IMG/VR virus record: IMGVR_UViG_3300017771_000014 | Coordinates: 1 to 51,044 of that record | DNA length: 51,044 nt | Origin: a virus | Strand: one strand, 5' to 3' | Shown: in pieces, positions 25,273 through 33,538 of the stretch | Layout: the number at the start of each line of letters is the position of its first letter | How positions within the stretch are numbered: position 1 is the first letter of the stretch | Program-made: the position numbers and the translations under genes | The notes under the pieces: model-generated | What the model was told of the DNA's origin: nothing | What the model saw: the letters and a program-made list of their open reading frames with translations, nothing else | Databases searched by the model: none

Positions 25273-26059
25273 AATGCATGATTTATTTCCTTTGGGAATT
25301 TACAGGGGACCAGTTAGTTGTCATGAAAAGTTAAAAGAACAGTATTTTAATTCCAGACTGTCTAAAGAATATAGAGAATTAGAAAGAAAGATTCCTGTAT
25401 ATATGATTCAGACCAACCCCAGATGGGCAATTCTTTATGAATCTCTTCGTGAAAATTTTAATGCCTATTGTGATTATATGGGCATAAATCATGAAAGAAT
25501 TATGTTTCATGTAACAAGATCTTGGTATGATCATAGAGAACCAGATAGTAATCAAACTACAGAATTGAATGATGTTCGATATGATTTGAACAATAGTGGC
25601 AAAACAGAGGAAGAACTAAAAGAGGGTTTAGGGTGGGGAAATATTAGAGAACTTCCCGTCATTCCACATCACCATCAACCATCAGACTTATCATTTGTGT
25701 ATTATCTGTCCTCTAATGATACATCTGATAAGTTGTATATTGAAAATGGATATTCTAATCAAAATAATCCCGACGCCTTATTGGAAACTTCTTTCTCACA
25801 CAACAAAAAAACTGGATATATTAAGGAGTGGAATAAGTATAATACACAGTATCATACATTCGATCCAATTGAAGGAAAGGTAATTATTTTTCCATCTCAT
25901 TTATATCATTATGCTAGACGATTCACTATGAGAGAAGGGTATCGTGTGGCAGTTTCTGGAGATGTTACAATTACATCAAGTGAGACTAAATATGAATTTG
26001 GAATAGACATGTACAATTCTCAAGTATTGACCCACCCAAGATTTTGGAAGCAGTTATGA
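25262..26059 (+). CDS. 2-oxoglutarate/Fe(II)-type dioxygenase
   Basis: The 265 aa protein has a double-stranded beta-helix pattern: HHHQPSDLSFVYYLSSN gives the first metal site region, and VIIFPSHLYHYARRF supplies the distal His, with Arg and YRVAVSGDV after it for 2OG binding. This resembles the 2OG-FeII_Oxy_5 group frequent in cyanophages. Substrates of phage members are unknown; proteins, glycans and nucleic acids have all been proposed for the superfamily. It is coupled to the P-loop gene and overlaps the next start by 4 bases. Confidence 0.75.
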   Translation: MDHEMHDLFPLGIYRGPVSCHEKLKEQYFNSRLSKEYRELERKIPVYMIQTNPRWAILYESLRENFNAYCDYMGINHERIMFHVTRSWYDHREPDSNQTTELNDVRYDLNNSGKTEEELKEGLGWGNIRELPVIPHHHQPSDLSFVYYLSSNDTSDKLYIENGYSNQNNPDALLETSFSHNKKTGYIKEWNKYNTQYHTFDPIEGKVIIFPSHLYHYARRFTMREGYRVAVSGDVTITSSETKYEFGIDMYNSQVLTHPRFWKQL

Positions 26060-26355
26060 CTAAATTTCTGTATATAATTGATTATTGGGTTCCTGGATAT
26101 GTTGGTGCAATCAATTTAATTTCGGGATCGGATAGGGGGGCATATGATATAATAGCAGAAAAAAAACTTGTAGATTTTGTTGGTGAATATTATACTGATA
26201 TAAAATCAGATTATGAATATGACCCAAAATATGCACCAATAATTGTTAGAAATATTTTAAAAGCACAGAGATTCCCATTAGCACCCGCTTTTATGGGATC
26301 TAAATGCTTTTTTTCTGGTATTGTTCATTTCACATCCTCTAAGATAAATGAATGA
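26056..26355 (+). CDS. Unknown protein, 99 aa, AT-rich gene
   Basis: ATG 26056 overlaps the oxygenase stop and is preferred over an upstream in-frame start. TKFLYIIDYWVPGYVGAINL, then acidic helices and CFFSGIVHFTSS. No motif. From here to 28086 the DNA is visibly richer in A/T than its neighbours, with AAA, AAT and ATA codons dominating, which suggests a separately acquired block. Confidence 0.6.
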   Translation: MTKFLYIIDYWVPGYVGAINLISGSDRGAYDIIAEKKLVDFVGEYYTDIKSDYEYDPKYAPIIVRNILKAQRFPLAPAFMGSKCFFSGIVHFTSSKINE

Positions 26356-27241
26356 GAAGTATGATCGTGGCATTTTATTATTATCATTAGAAAATAGTAA
26401 GTTCACAAGAGATATTAGCGATGAAATAGTTGGACTTAAGGAAAGAAAATCGAATTCACATGCACCTCCAGATAAACACTCCTTTATTACTAATGATTTG
26501 AATAGATTTGACCATCATGTTTCTAAAGAACATGTTTTACATGGTCAATACAATTATTTCATGGATTTGAATAGATATTCTAAAAATGTCATAATAGTAG
26601 AATTTCCTCAAGGAACAGGAGGATCATTCTTAATAAGTTGTTTAAATTTATCTGATGATGTGGCAAAATATATTTCTAAAGATGATAAAAAAAGTTATAT
26701 TAAAACATTAATTTCTAAAAGTGACTCATTCACATCTTGGTTTGATCCTATTAATTTTTCATTTAGTTGGGATACAATCGAAGTTGAGAAATCAATAAAC
26801 AATAATGAATTTATATTCATCCTAACACACCATTACGATCAACAAAAATTGCAGGGATGTACACCAACTAAAAATTTCTTGAACTTTTTTCATAATGCAA
26901 AAGTAGTGAGATTTGAAAACTGGATTTCATTTTATGTTATTAGAAAATATTTTCCAAAAACATCATTTGATGAATATCTCAAATTAACTCCCGAAAAAAG
27001 AAAAGAATTGTTTTCATCTATTGATACGAAGAGTGATCTGAATCTAATAAATCATTTGAATGCACATAAAAATATTGCTGATTATACATGGGATACATCA
27101 AACTTTTTTAATAGAAAACGTTTTTTAAATGGTATAAAAAAACTATATGATGATATTGGATTATCTGGTTTTGATGATGAGTTAATTGGTTGGTATTATG
27201 ATCAATGGATTGTTTTTATGAGAAATTGGGCAGAATCATGA
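26348..27241 (+). CDS. Unknown protein, possible P-loop transferase; paralogue of next gene
   Basis: The 297 aa protein contains VIIVEFPQGTGGSFLISCLN LSDDV (about 77-101), a Gly-rich strand-loop-helix that could bind phosphate, then FIFILTHHYDQQ, NAKVVRFENW, YTWDTSNFFN and GFDDELIGWYYDQW. The next gene has the same blocks in the same order (GGNFLCTS, VIAHGWQKS, YTWNADNYLN, GYNEDLLSWHYTKW), so the two are tandem paralogues. The layout resembles sulfotransferase-type enzymes, but this is a guess. The gene is AT-rich. Confidence 0.65.
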   Translation: MNEKYDRGILLLSLENSKFTRDISDEIVGLKERKSNSHAPPDKHSFITNDLNRFDHHVSKEHVLHGQYNYFMDLNRYSKNVIIVEFPQGTGGSFLISCLNLSDDVAKYISKDDKKSYIKTLISKSDSFTSWFDPINFSFSWDTIEVEKSINNNEFIFILTHHYDQQKLQGCTPTKNFLNFFHNAKVVRFENWISFYVIRKYFPKTSFDEYLKLTPEKRKELFSSIDTKSDLNLINHLNAHKNIADYTWDTSNFFNRKRFLNGIKKLYDDIGLSGFDDELIGWYYDQWIVFMRNWAES

Positions 27242-28086
27242 GAGGAGTACATATAGAATTTTTAGGAAATACTAATGCACTGTACATAAATCAATATAAT
27301 CACTTTATTGATAATACTAAAAACTATCAAAATTCATATCAATGTGATGATGTAATGGGATATAAATTTACGCATGAATTTGATTGTATAGATGCTATTA
27401 TGATGAATGTTGATAGAAGCAAAGCAAAAAAATTATTGGGGTGTGTTTATCCTCCCAATGTAGGAGGTAATTTTTTGTGTACTTCATTATCTCTTAGTAG
27501 TGATGTTTTACCATCTTTTAGTTTAAAACAAAAGATTGATTTTATATGTAAACATTACTCTGATTGTTTGAAGAGTGAAAAGTGGTTTGATTTAAATATT
27601 TGTCCAGTTTCAGAAAAAAGAATTAATAATAATGAATGGTGTTTTGTTATTGCACATGGATGGCAAAAAAGTAGACATAGAAATGCTGAACCATATTATA
27701 GTTTTTATCCTAATGCGAGGTTTTTAAAAATTAAAAATACTAATAAATTTAGAATGTTTAGACTTCATGGAAAATCATTAGGACTAACTTTTAGTCAAGT
27801 ATCTAAAATGGATATTGATCAGATAAATTCAAAATTAAATTTTAGAAATTATTCATATAAAATTCTTAATGTGTTTCAAGATCACATTGATGGTGAAGAA
27901 GAGTTAAATCAAGATGTATATGATTATACTTGGAATGCAGATAATTATTTGAATTTGGATTTATTCTTGATGTCTATTAAAAAATTGTATAATGATCTTG
28001 AATTGTCTGGATACAATGAAGATTTGCTTTCCTGGCACTATACTAAATGGGTGGCACTAAATGACGTTTTATATTTTAATAAATAA
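27238..28086 (+). CDS. Unknown protein, diverged tandem paralogue of previous gene
   Basis: 282 aa from ATG 27238, which overlaps the previous TGA. Shared blocks with the 26348 protein: LGCVYPPNVGGNFLCTSLSL, INNNEWCFVIAHGW, NARFLKIKN, YTWNADNYLNLDLF and the closing GYNEDLLSWHYTKW. Overall similarity is low outside these blocks, so the duplication is old. No family can be named with confidence. A late-type promoter overlaps its end. Confidence 0.65.
   Translation: MRGVHIEFLGNTNALYINQYNHFIDNTKNYQNSYQCDDVMGYKFTHEFDCIDAIMMNVDRSKAKKLLGCVYPPNVGGNFLCTSLSLSSDVLPSFSLKQKIDFICKHYSDCLKSEKWFDLNICPVSEKRINNNEWCFVIAHGWQKSRHRNAEPYYSFYPNARFLKIKNTNKFRMFRLHGKSLGLTFSQVSKMDIDQINSKLNFRNYSYKILNVFQDHIDGEEELNQDVYDYTWNADNYLNLDLFLMSIKKLYNDLELSGYNEDLLSWHYTKWVALNDVLYFNK
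28078..28085 (+). promoter_or_regulatory. T4-type late promoter AATAAATA
   Basis: AATAAATA lies at the end of the AT-rich paralogue gene, 24 bases before the ATG at 28110. It fits NATAAATA and heads a gene that ends in a strong terminator, so it defines a probable single-gene late transcript. Confidence 0.55.
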
Positions 28087-28109
28087 AACATAGGATAATA
28101 CAAAAACAA

Positions 28110-29102
28110 ATGGATAGCATGAACCTTAACGAGGCATACGCTTCAGTATATCTGGAAGAGGACTTTGATACTCTTCTTGACGATATCTCCGACGAAGAAC
28201 TCTCTGAAATTGTAGAGGAGGTTGTTACTTCTACGATCGAAGAGGGATATGAATTAGAGGAGATTGAAGAGTGTTTTGGTGATACTCTATTTGATCAGGT
28301 GATTTCCGAAGCAAGAGTTGATATGGCAGCTCGTGCAGCAAAACGTAAGGCGGATATGGCAGCGTCTGAGAAGTCTGCAAAGGCAGCAAGAAAGGCGGGT
28401 GCAGGCGTTGTTGCTAAAGAAAAGAGAGCAGAGACAAGAGCAAGAGTTAAGGCAGCAGTAAAATCTGGCATTGATAAAGCAAAGGCAACTTCTGGTCAAG
28501 CGGTAAAGAAAGCAAAAGAATCAGGTAGAGAAGCAAAGTTCCAAGCAGTTGACAAGAAAGTTGCTGCATACGCAAACAAGCGTAAACTTGATAATGCTCC
28601 TGGTCTTAAAGCAAGATCCAAGGATCCTGAGAAGCGTAGAGGTCTAAGAGCAAAGGTTGCTAAAGACATCGCATCCAGAGTCAAGGATAAAGTGAAGAGT
28701 ATGAAGGATAAGGTATCCAAAGCAGTATCCGATACTAAGGGTAAGGCAGTTAAGGCAGCATCTGATGTTGCAGTAAAGGCATACAACAAAGGCAGAGAAG
28801 TCAAGCAAGCAGCTTCCGACGCTAAGAACAAAGCAGGAGCAACCATTAACAGACAAGCAGTTAAGGCAGCAAGAGCAACTGCTAAAGCTGAGGGAGGTGT
28901 TAAGAGTGCGCTTGGTAAGGTTGCACGTAAGGTTGCCGATAAGGCAGGTAAGGCAGCATCCAAACTGGGTGAAGAGACCGACTCCTTTGATATTGTCCTA
29001 AACTATCTCATCACTGAAGGACATGCTGAGACCGAAGAGGCAGCAATCAAGATTATGGCAACTATGAGCGATGAGTGGAGAACTGAAATCCTAGAAAAGT
29101 GA
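28110..29102 (+). CDS. Lysine/alanine-rich basic protein (histone H1-like), candidate virion internal protein
   Basis: The 330 aa protein has three parts. An acidic N-terminus (residues 1-65, starting DSMNLNEAYASVYLEEDFDT) leads to a Lys/Ala/Arg-rich middle (about 70-285) made of short repeats such as KAKATSGQAVKKAKESGREA and KDKVKSMKDKVSKAVSDTKG. An acidic folded end (SFDIVLNYLITEGHAETEEA onward) closes it. A charged core flanked by acidic ends suggests DNA binding in the capsid, perhaps after cleavage by the prohead protease. It has its own late-type promoter and a strong terminator. The role is inferred from composition. Confidence 0.7.
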   Translation: MDSMNLNEAYASVYLEEDFDTLLDDISDEELSEIVEEVVTSTIEEGYELEEIEECFGDTLFDQVISEARVDMAARAAKRKADMAASEKSAKAARKAGAGVVAKEKRAETRARVKAAVKSGIDKAKATSGQAVKKAKESGREAKFQAVDKKVAAYANKRKLDNAPGLKARSKDPEKRRGLRAKVAKDIASRVKDKVKSMKDKVSKAVSDTKGKAVKAASDVAVKAYNKGREVKQAASDAKNKAGATINRQAVKAARATAKAEGGVKSALGKVARKVADKAGKAASKLGEETDSFDIVLNYLITEGHAETEEAAIKIMATMSDEWRTEILEK

Positions 29103-29123
29103 TTTTAATTACTATATAACTAT

Positions 29124-29150
29124 AAGAGACTCGAAAGAGTCTCTTTTTTT
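29124..29150 (+). terminator. Rho-independent terminator
   Basis: AAGAGACTC (29124-29132), GAAA tetraloop, GAGTCTCTT (29137-29145), then a T run to 29150: a perfect 9-bp stem with U tail. It ends the basic-protein transcript and separates it from the deformylase gene. Confidence 0.9.
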
Positions 29151-29165
29151 ATGTTTGAGGTCGAT

Positions 29166-29606
29166 ATGTTAGAAATTAGGAAGGATGGAGATAAAATTTT
29201 AACACAAAAAGCGAAACGTGTTACTCGCGTAGATGATGCAGTAAGAAATATATGCTGCTCAATGATTCAAACTATGCATTCTGCGAATGGTGTTGGATTA
29301 TCTGGGAATCAGGTTGGTATATTAAAAAGAATAATTGTTTTTCTTGATGGTCATGAAGAACGAGTGATGATCAACCCTGAGATTACAAACGCATCAATAG
29401 AAATGTGTACATTTATGGAAGGTTGTTTAAGTTTTCCTGAGATGTACTTAGATATAAGAAGACCAAAAATAATTACATTAAAGTATAGAAATATGAAAGG
29501 GAAACCACATATTGAGCAATTTACAGACTTTACTGCCAGAGTGATTCAGCATGAGATTGATCACTTAGATGGGATAGTATTCACAGAACGTTCCCAGACT
29601 GCATAG
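29166..29606 (+). CDS. def: Peptide deformylase
   Basis: 146 aa from ATG 29166, chosen because GAGG lies just upstream; the ATG at 29151 abuts the terminator T run with no ribosome site. All three family motifs are present: GVGLSGNQ (42-49, GxGLxxxQ), EGCLSFP (85-91, with metal-ligand C87) and QHEIDHLDG (128-136, HExxH). It removes the formyl group from nascent proteins; cyanophage versions are thought to favour photosystem proteins such as D1. It is shorter than bacterial enzymes at the C-terminus, as usual for cyanophages. Its 3' end overlaps the convergent methyltransferase gene by 46 bases. Confidence 0.92.
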   Translation: MLEIRKDGDKILTQKAKRVTRVDDAVRNICCSMIQTMHSANGVGLSGNQVGILKRIIVFLDGHEERVMINPEITNASIEMCTFMEGCLSFPEMYLDIRRPKIITLKYRNMKGKPHIEQFTDFTARVIQHEIDHLDGIVFTERSQTA

Positions 29607-30100
29607 ATTCTATTGCAGTTATCCCACTTTAGATCAGTCACTTCAAAACCAAACATCTCTGCAAATTTCCTGTGTTTATCAAAAGTCCATGGAAAAAAAT
29701 CAATTTGATTGCAGTCCTCATGTAGATGATCATTTTGTCCTGGATTCGATCTCCAATAAATCCTTGCATTTGGTTTCAAAAGGTTTACAACTCGGTCTAT
29801 CTGTGATATGATTATATCAAAAGATCCAAAGTTGATACTACCTAAACAAAAGGCAACATCAAACTTTTCATCTGTAGTGAATTCCTCTATCGTAATATTG
29901 TAGTCTGCTTCATCATACGCTGGGTCGATGCCAACTAAATTCTTTATTTTTCCCTTGAATGGATTTGGTCCACATCCAACATCAACTACGAATTCTTCAT
30001 CAAATACCTTATCGATAAGAGACCAACCACAGAACTCATATTTGTCAAGATCGCTGTTCCAGTTATTTTTGAAGTATTTGTTTAAAAACTCTTGATTCAT
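29561..30100 (-). CDS. Class I SAM-dependent methyltransferase
   Basis: The 179 aa protein has motif I VVDVGCGPNPFKG, the following acidic end NLVGIDPAYDEAD and FDVAFCLGSINFGSFDIIIS, then the strand LLKPNARIYWRSNPG. It fits the Methyltransf_11/small-molecule group. It is a single minus-strand gene between two plus-strand blocks. Its 3' end lies inside the deformylase coding end. The substrate is unknown. Confidence 0.75.
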   Translation of the reverse strand: MNQEFLNKYFKNNWNSDLDKYEFCGWSLIDKVFDEEFVVDVGCGPNPFKGKIKNLVGIDPAYDEADYNITIEEFTTDEKFDVAFCLGSINFGSFDIIISQIDRVVNLLKPNARIYWRSNPGQNDHLHEDCNQIDFFPWTFDKHRKFAEMFGFEVTDLKWDNCNRIYAVWERSVNTIPSK

Positions 30101-30128
30101 TATAGATACCTATGTACATTAATTTATA

Positions 30129-31352
30129 ATGATGAATACAACCTTTTGTATGGCACCATGGGTAAATATTGGAGTTGTTCCCAATGGAGAATATACATTG
30201 TGTTGCGTTTCCACAAATTATGACGATGGGGGGATTGAAGGGGATCCTTTTCTGGATCAAAGAGAATTTTGTGAGGGTGATAAAGAAAATAAATTATATA
30301 TTGGATCTCTCCATGATAATACTTTGGAGGAAATATGGAATAATGATAAGATGAGAGACATCCGAATTAAGATGTTGAAAGGTGAACCTGTGGGTAATTG
30401 CGAGGTATGTTATTATTCTGAGTCAATTACTGGATTATCTGAGAGAACTCGATATGAACGTATATATTATAATTCACATAAAGATAAAGTATTACAAACT
30501 AAACCTGATGGATCTGTACCGTTTGAACCAGTGTCGTGGGATCTTCGTTTAACAAATACCTGTAATTTTAAATGTAGGGACTGTTGTACTGATTTGAGTT
30601 CTAGTTGGGAAGAGGAATCCCGAAGATTAAATGTAGATGTAAGTGCTCCAAAAACTGACGAACAAAAAGTTCTCAATGAACTTGAACCAATATATGATTA
30701 TGTAGAAGAAGTTTATTTTGCTGGTGGAGAACCTTTAATTTCAGATCATCATTATCATATAATTGATAAATTATTGGAAAAAGATTTACGCCCAACCATA
30801 AGATACAATACAAATTTAAGTACTCTCACTTACAAAGGTAGAGATATTATTGATATTTGGAAAAACTTCCCAAATATTGAACTTTTTGTTAGTTTTGATG
30901 GTATTGGAAAACGTGGAGAATTAATTCGAAAGGGATTTGATTCTAAAAGATTCATAAAAAATATACTAAGAATACAAAAAGAATTACCACATCTTCAAAT
31001 AAATTATAATTTTGTTGTTTATATTTTGAATGCATATCATTTTGTGGATGCACATGAATTTATGGTAGATCATGGAATACTTCGCAGTTTTGATTCTATA
31101 TCATTCACGTTATTGAAAGATCCACAATATTTAAGGATTACCACATTAGATTCGGAAAGTAAAAAAGAAGTTCTTGAAATAATTACAAAGAGTAGATTTC
31201 GTTCAAATTATGACATGATATATAAATTTTTATTGAAGGAAGATAATAGCAGTTATATTCCACAATTTAAATTCATGACTGATGGTTTGGATGCAGTTAG
31301 GAATGAAAATACATTAGAAATTATTCCAGAGTTGCATAGATTATTGAAATGA
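30129..31352 (+). CDS. Twitch-domain radical SAM protein (copy 1)
   Basis: The 407 aa protein opens with a twitch/SPASM-like block (FCMAPWVNIGVVPNGEYTLCC; cysteines C7, C25, C26, C91, C94), probably holding an auxiliary Fe-S cluster. The radical SAM core has C145-x3-C149-x2-C152 in TCNFKCRDCC and YFAGGEPL as the GGE motif. The twitch part precedes the core, the reverse of most SPASM enzymes. It shares this plan with the gene at 37801-38973. These proteins are frequent in cyanophages with unknown substrates; a peptide or glycan target is possible. Its stop overlaps the sulfotransferase-like gene by 4 bases. Confidence 0.85.
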   Translation: MMNTTFCMAPWVNIGVVPNGEYTLCCVSTNYDDGGIEGDPFLDQREFCEGDKENKLYIGSLHDNTLEEIWNNDKMRDIRIKMLKGEPVGNCEVCYYSESITGLSERTRYERIYYNSHKDKVLQTKPDGSVPFEPVSWDLRLTNTCNFKCRDCCTDLSSSWEEESRRLNVDVSAPKTDEQKVLNELEPIYDYVEEVYFAGGEPLISDHHYHIIDKLLEKDLRPTIRYNTNLSTLTYKGRDIIDIWKNFPNIELFVSFDGIGKRGELIRKGFDSKRFIKNILRIQKELPHLQINYNFVVYILNAYHFVDAHEFMVDHGILRSFDSISFTLLKDPQYLRITTLDSESKKEVLEIITKSRFRSNYDMIYKFLLKEDNSSYIPQFKFMTDGLDAVRNENTLEIIPELHRLLK

Positions 31353-31960
31353 AACTTCCAGATAGATTATTTTTTACAGGTGTTCCTGGATCAAGATGGA
31401 GTGGTATTTCTCAGAATTTGGAACTACTTGATGGTGTCAATATAAGTGATCAAAACTTTGAACGGGAGTATGATCACCACGGATTCACTGGACATAAGGG
31501 TGCTTATTTTGGCACTGGTATGGAATTCAAACCAGTCTTAAATGAAGATTATATTGATGGTGCTTGGGAATATCCTGATGCTGGATGTAAGATTGTAAAA
31601 AGTCATGAGTGGGCATACCATTTAAAATCAATCTCTGAGATCTTCCCTGATGACTGGATTATGATGGTATATCGACCAGAGATGAGCAGTTATGCCTGGT
31701 GGCACGAGGCGGGTGGGTTTGGAATTCAATACCCAGACTACAGTTATTATCAAAACAGTTCTATAATGATGGCAGAGATCATCCAACAGAATGCTAAAAT
31801 TTTGGAATTCGGTCGAAAGATGGATTGCGCTTGGAATTATTTCACATCTGATTGGGTATTTGATAATTTTGGTCAGCGAATTATAGTGAAAGATACCAAA
31901 TCAGATATACTCGTTACGGTAATAAAATCACTAAATACCTATGAATTTACCCAATTATAG
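31349..31960 (+). CDS. Sulfotransferase-like protein
   Basis: 203 aa. DRLFFTGVPGSRWSGISQNL is a strand-loop-helix like the 5'-phosphosulfate loop, and CKIVKSHEWAYHLKSISEIF then PDDWIMMVYRPEMSSYAWWH corresponds to the 3'-phosphate-binding block (VYR...W) of sulfotransferases. The loop lacks a classical Walker A lysine, as allowed in that superfamily. It is coupled to the radical SAM gene. If active it would transfer sulfate from PAPS to a glycan or protein; weak family support. Confidence 0.5.
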   Translation: MKLPDRLFFTGVPGSRWSGISQNLELLDGVNISDQNFEREYDHHGFTGHKGAYFGTGMEFKPVLNEDYIDGAWEYPDAGCKIVKSHEWAYHLKSISEIFPDDWIMMVYRPEMSSYAWWHEAGGFGIQYPDYSYYQNSSIMMAEIIQQNAKILEFGRKMDCAWNYFTSDWVFDNFGQRIIVKDTKSDILVTVIKSLNTYEFTQL

Positions 31961-31972
31961 GTGATAAAAACA

Positions 31973-32641
31973 ATGTTAACTGGAAAAGAATTCGTATCAA
32001 AAATTAGAGAGGGCAATGCGGAACTCTTTGCCCAGTCCCGTGATAATGTTCGCCGTTTCTTTGCTTCTAACCCAAGTCAAGAGCACATGGTAGAGCACTT
32101 CCGTGGACGCATGGTAAACGAGGCAGCAAACATGAGAGCAATCTCTGCTGAGATCGCTGCTGCTCCTGCATCTATGGATGTAACTGAGTTGGAACTACTC
32201 ACTAAGCAAGCACAAGATGAAGCAAAGCACTTCCGCATGGTTAAGGAAGTCATCGAGCATATCTCTGGAGAAGAAGTAGACGTAGAGGCAGCATTTGCTG
32301 CTGAAGCTGCTGCTCCTCAGGCAAAGGGTGCATCCCTCCTCGACAAGTATGAGGCGTCTTCTGATCCTGCTGCTCTCGCTGCATACCAACTCGTCGCAGA
32401 AGGTCGTGCAGAAGCAGTCTGGGCAGAGATGGCAGAGTGTGTAGAGGATCAGTTCATCGCTACCCGATATGCAGCAATTGCTAAGGACGAAGGATTCCAC
32501 TCCAATATCGGTGGTTGGAAACTTGAGCAACTAGTAGAAGGTACTTCTGATCTCCAGGATCGCATTCTAGCAATGGTTGAGCAAATGCGTACAGATCTAC
32601 TTGAAATCAGTAACCAGAATACTGCTGTTCCTGCTATGTAA
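31973..32641 (+). CDS. Ferritin-like di-iron protein
   Basis: 222 aa from ATG 31973 (AGGTGA lies 9 bases upstream); a GTG at 31961 would add four residues. Two ExxH units (E83-H86 in QDEAKHF; E173-H176 in KDEGFHSN) and Glu residues at 50 and 152-158 give the four-helix di-iron carboxylate pattern. An Ala/Glu-rich linker (about 95-120) joins the halves. Such proteins include oxygenases, aldehyde decarbonylases and iron stores; which applies cannot be told. Codon use is GC-richer than the AT-rich genes upstream. Confidence 0.7.
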   Translation: MLTGKEFVSKIREGNAELFAQSRDNVRRFFASNPSQEHMVEHFRGRMVNEAANMRAISAEIAAAPASMDVTELELLTKQAQDEAKHFRMVKEVIEHISGEEVDVEAAFAAEAAAPQAKGASLLDKYEASSDPAALAAYQLVAEGRAEAVWAEMAECVEDQFIATRYAAIAKDEGFHSNIGGWKLEQLVEGTSDLQDRILAMVEQMRTDLLEISNQNTAVPAM

Positions 32642-32647
32642 TAAATA
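32640..32647 (+). promoter_or_regulatory. T4-type late promoter AATAAATA
   Basis: AATAAATA overlaps the ferritin-like stop and lies 10 bases before the ATG at 32658. Good match to the late element, although the leader would be very short. Confidence 0.5.
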
Positions 32648-32657
32648 ATACGTCATT

Positions 32658-32912
32658 ATGTACTCTCGTGAATTGAACAGAAAAAAGAAGGATAATACAA
32701 CAATCGTTAAGTGGGTCAGTGCTTGTGTAATACTAATCGCGATGGTATTTCACGTTTTAGGACTGACCCCTTGGAATAGCATCTTACAATTAGTAGGCGC
32801 GTCCGGTTGGACGTATGTCGGTATAAAGTGGAAGGAGCGTTCAATCATTTTGAACTTCCTTCCACAATTTTTTATTATCATTCCTGGATTGATTTACCTA
32901 TTTGTAAAATAA
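32658..32912 (+). CDS. Small membrane protein with two or three TM segments
   Basis: 84 aa. A basic N-terminus (YSRELNRKKKDN) precedes hydrophobic segments around 20-38 (VSACVILIAMVFHVLG), 40-56 and 64-84 (NFLPQFFIIIPGLIYLFV). It probably sits in the inner or thylakoid membrane with the N-terminus inside. The stop overlaps the next ATG by one base. Confidence 0.75.
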   Translation: MYSRELNRKKKDNTTIVKWVSACVILIAMVFHVLGLTPWNSILQLVGASGWTYVGIKWKERSIILNFLPQFFIIIPGLIYLFVK

Positions 32913-33538
32913 TGAGAAATATGTTAATTTTAACTGGTCCTCAGGGGTCAGGTAATCATCTTTGGTCGAAGATTCTCTCCCTTCACCCAAAGGTATATGG
33001 TTGGAAGTCTTTACTTGATAATTATTGGGAAGCACATAGATTCTCAGAACCGTTTTGTGAATGTTGGAAAAATCCATCAAAATTAAGTGAGTTTAATTGG
33101 AAACAGTCCCAGTTTTATTTTACTAGTATCAGTGTGCCACTTGGAATCAAAGAAAAGAAGTGGGCACCAAATATTTTAGAATTTAAACAAGCAGCGGAAG
33201 ATTGTGGAGTCAATGTTCAGATCGCTGTTATAGGAAGAGATCAAAATATTCTTTATAATCAACAATCCAGACTAAGAGGTGAGCATACACTTCTAGAGTT
33301 TATGGAACAATTGAATAGTATTCCAGACGCGACTTACTTAAGTTATGAGTTGCTATACTTATACAAAGAGAAATATTTACAGTCTCTACATTTAAATATT
33401 CCAATTTGCTACTACAGTGATCAGGTTAGTAAAATCTTAGAGAAAGATGCTAACGAAAAATATGTTCACTACGTTGATGAAAATCTGTTAGACAATTGTA
33501 ATAAGACTGGTGTTGGGATTACTGAAGCACCGAAGTAA
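32912..33538 (+). CDS. P-loop, sulfotransferase-like protein (copy 2)
   Basis: 208 aa from ATG 32912, which shares one base with the previous stop. RNMLILTGPQGSGNHLWSKI matches the loop of the 24622 protein at the same residue numbers, and later blocks (HPKVYGWKSLLDNYW, AVIGRDQNILYNQQSRLRG, DANEKYVHYVDENLLD) also match. The two copies stand 8 kb apart on the same strand. Its 3' end overlaps the convergent HAD gene by 20 bases. Confidence 0.6.
   Translation: MRNMLILTGPQGSGNHLWSKILSLHPKVYGWKSLLDNYWEAHRFSEPFCECWKNPSKLSEFNWKQSQFYFTSISVPLGIKEKKWAPNILEFKQAAEDCGVNVQIAVIGRDQNILYNQQSRLRGEHTLLEFMEQLNSIPDATYLSYELLYLYKEKYLQSLHLNIPICYYSDQVSKILEKDANEKYVHYVDENLLDNCNKTGVGITEAPK

Noticed and set aside
28496-28963. 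Minus-strand alanine/leucine-rich frame opposite the basic protein
   Set aside because: A mirror of the Lys/Ala codons of the plus-strand gene, with no start signal.
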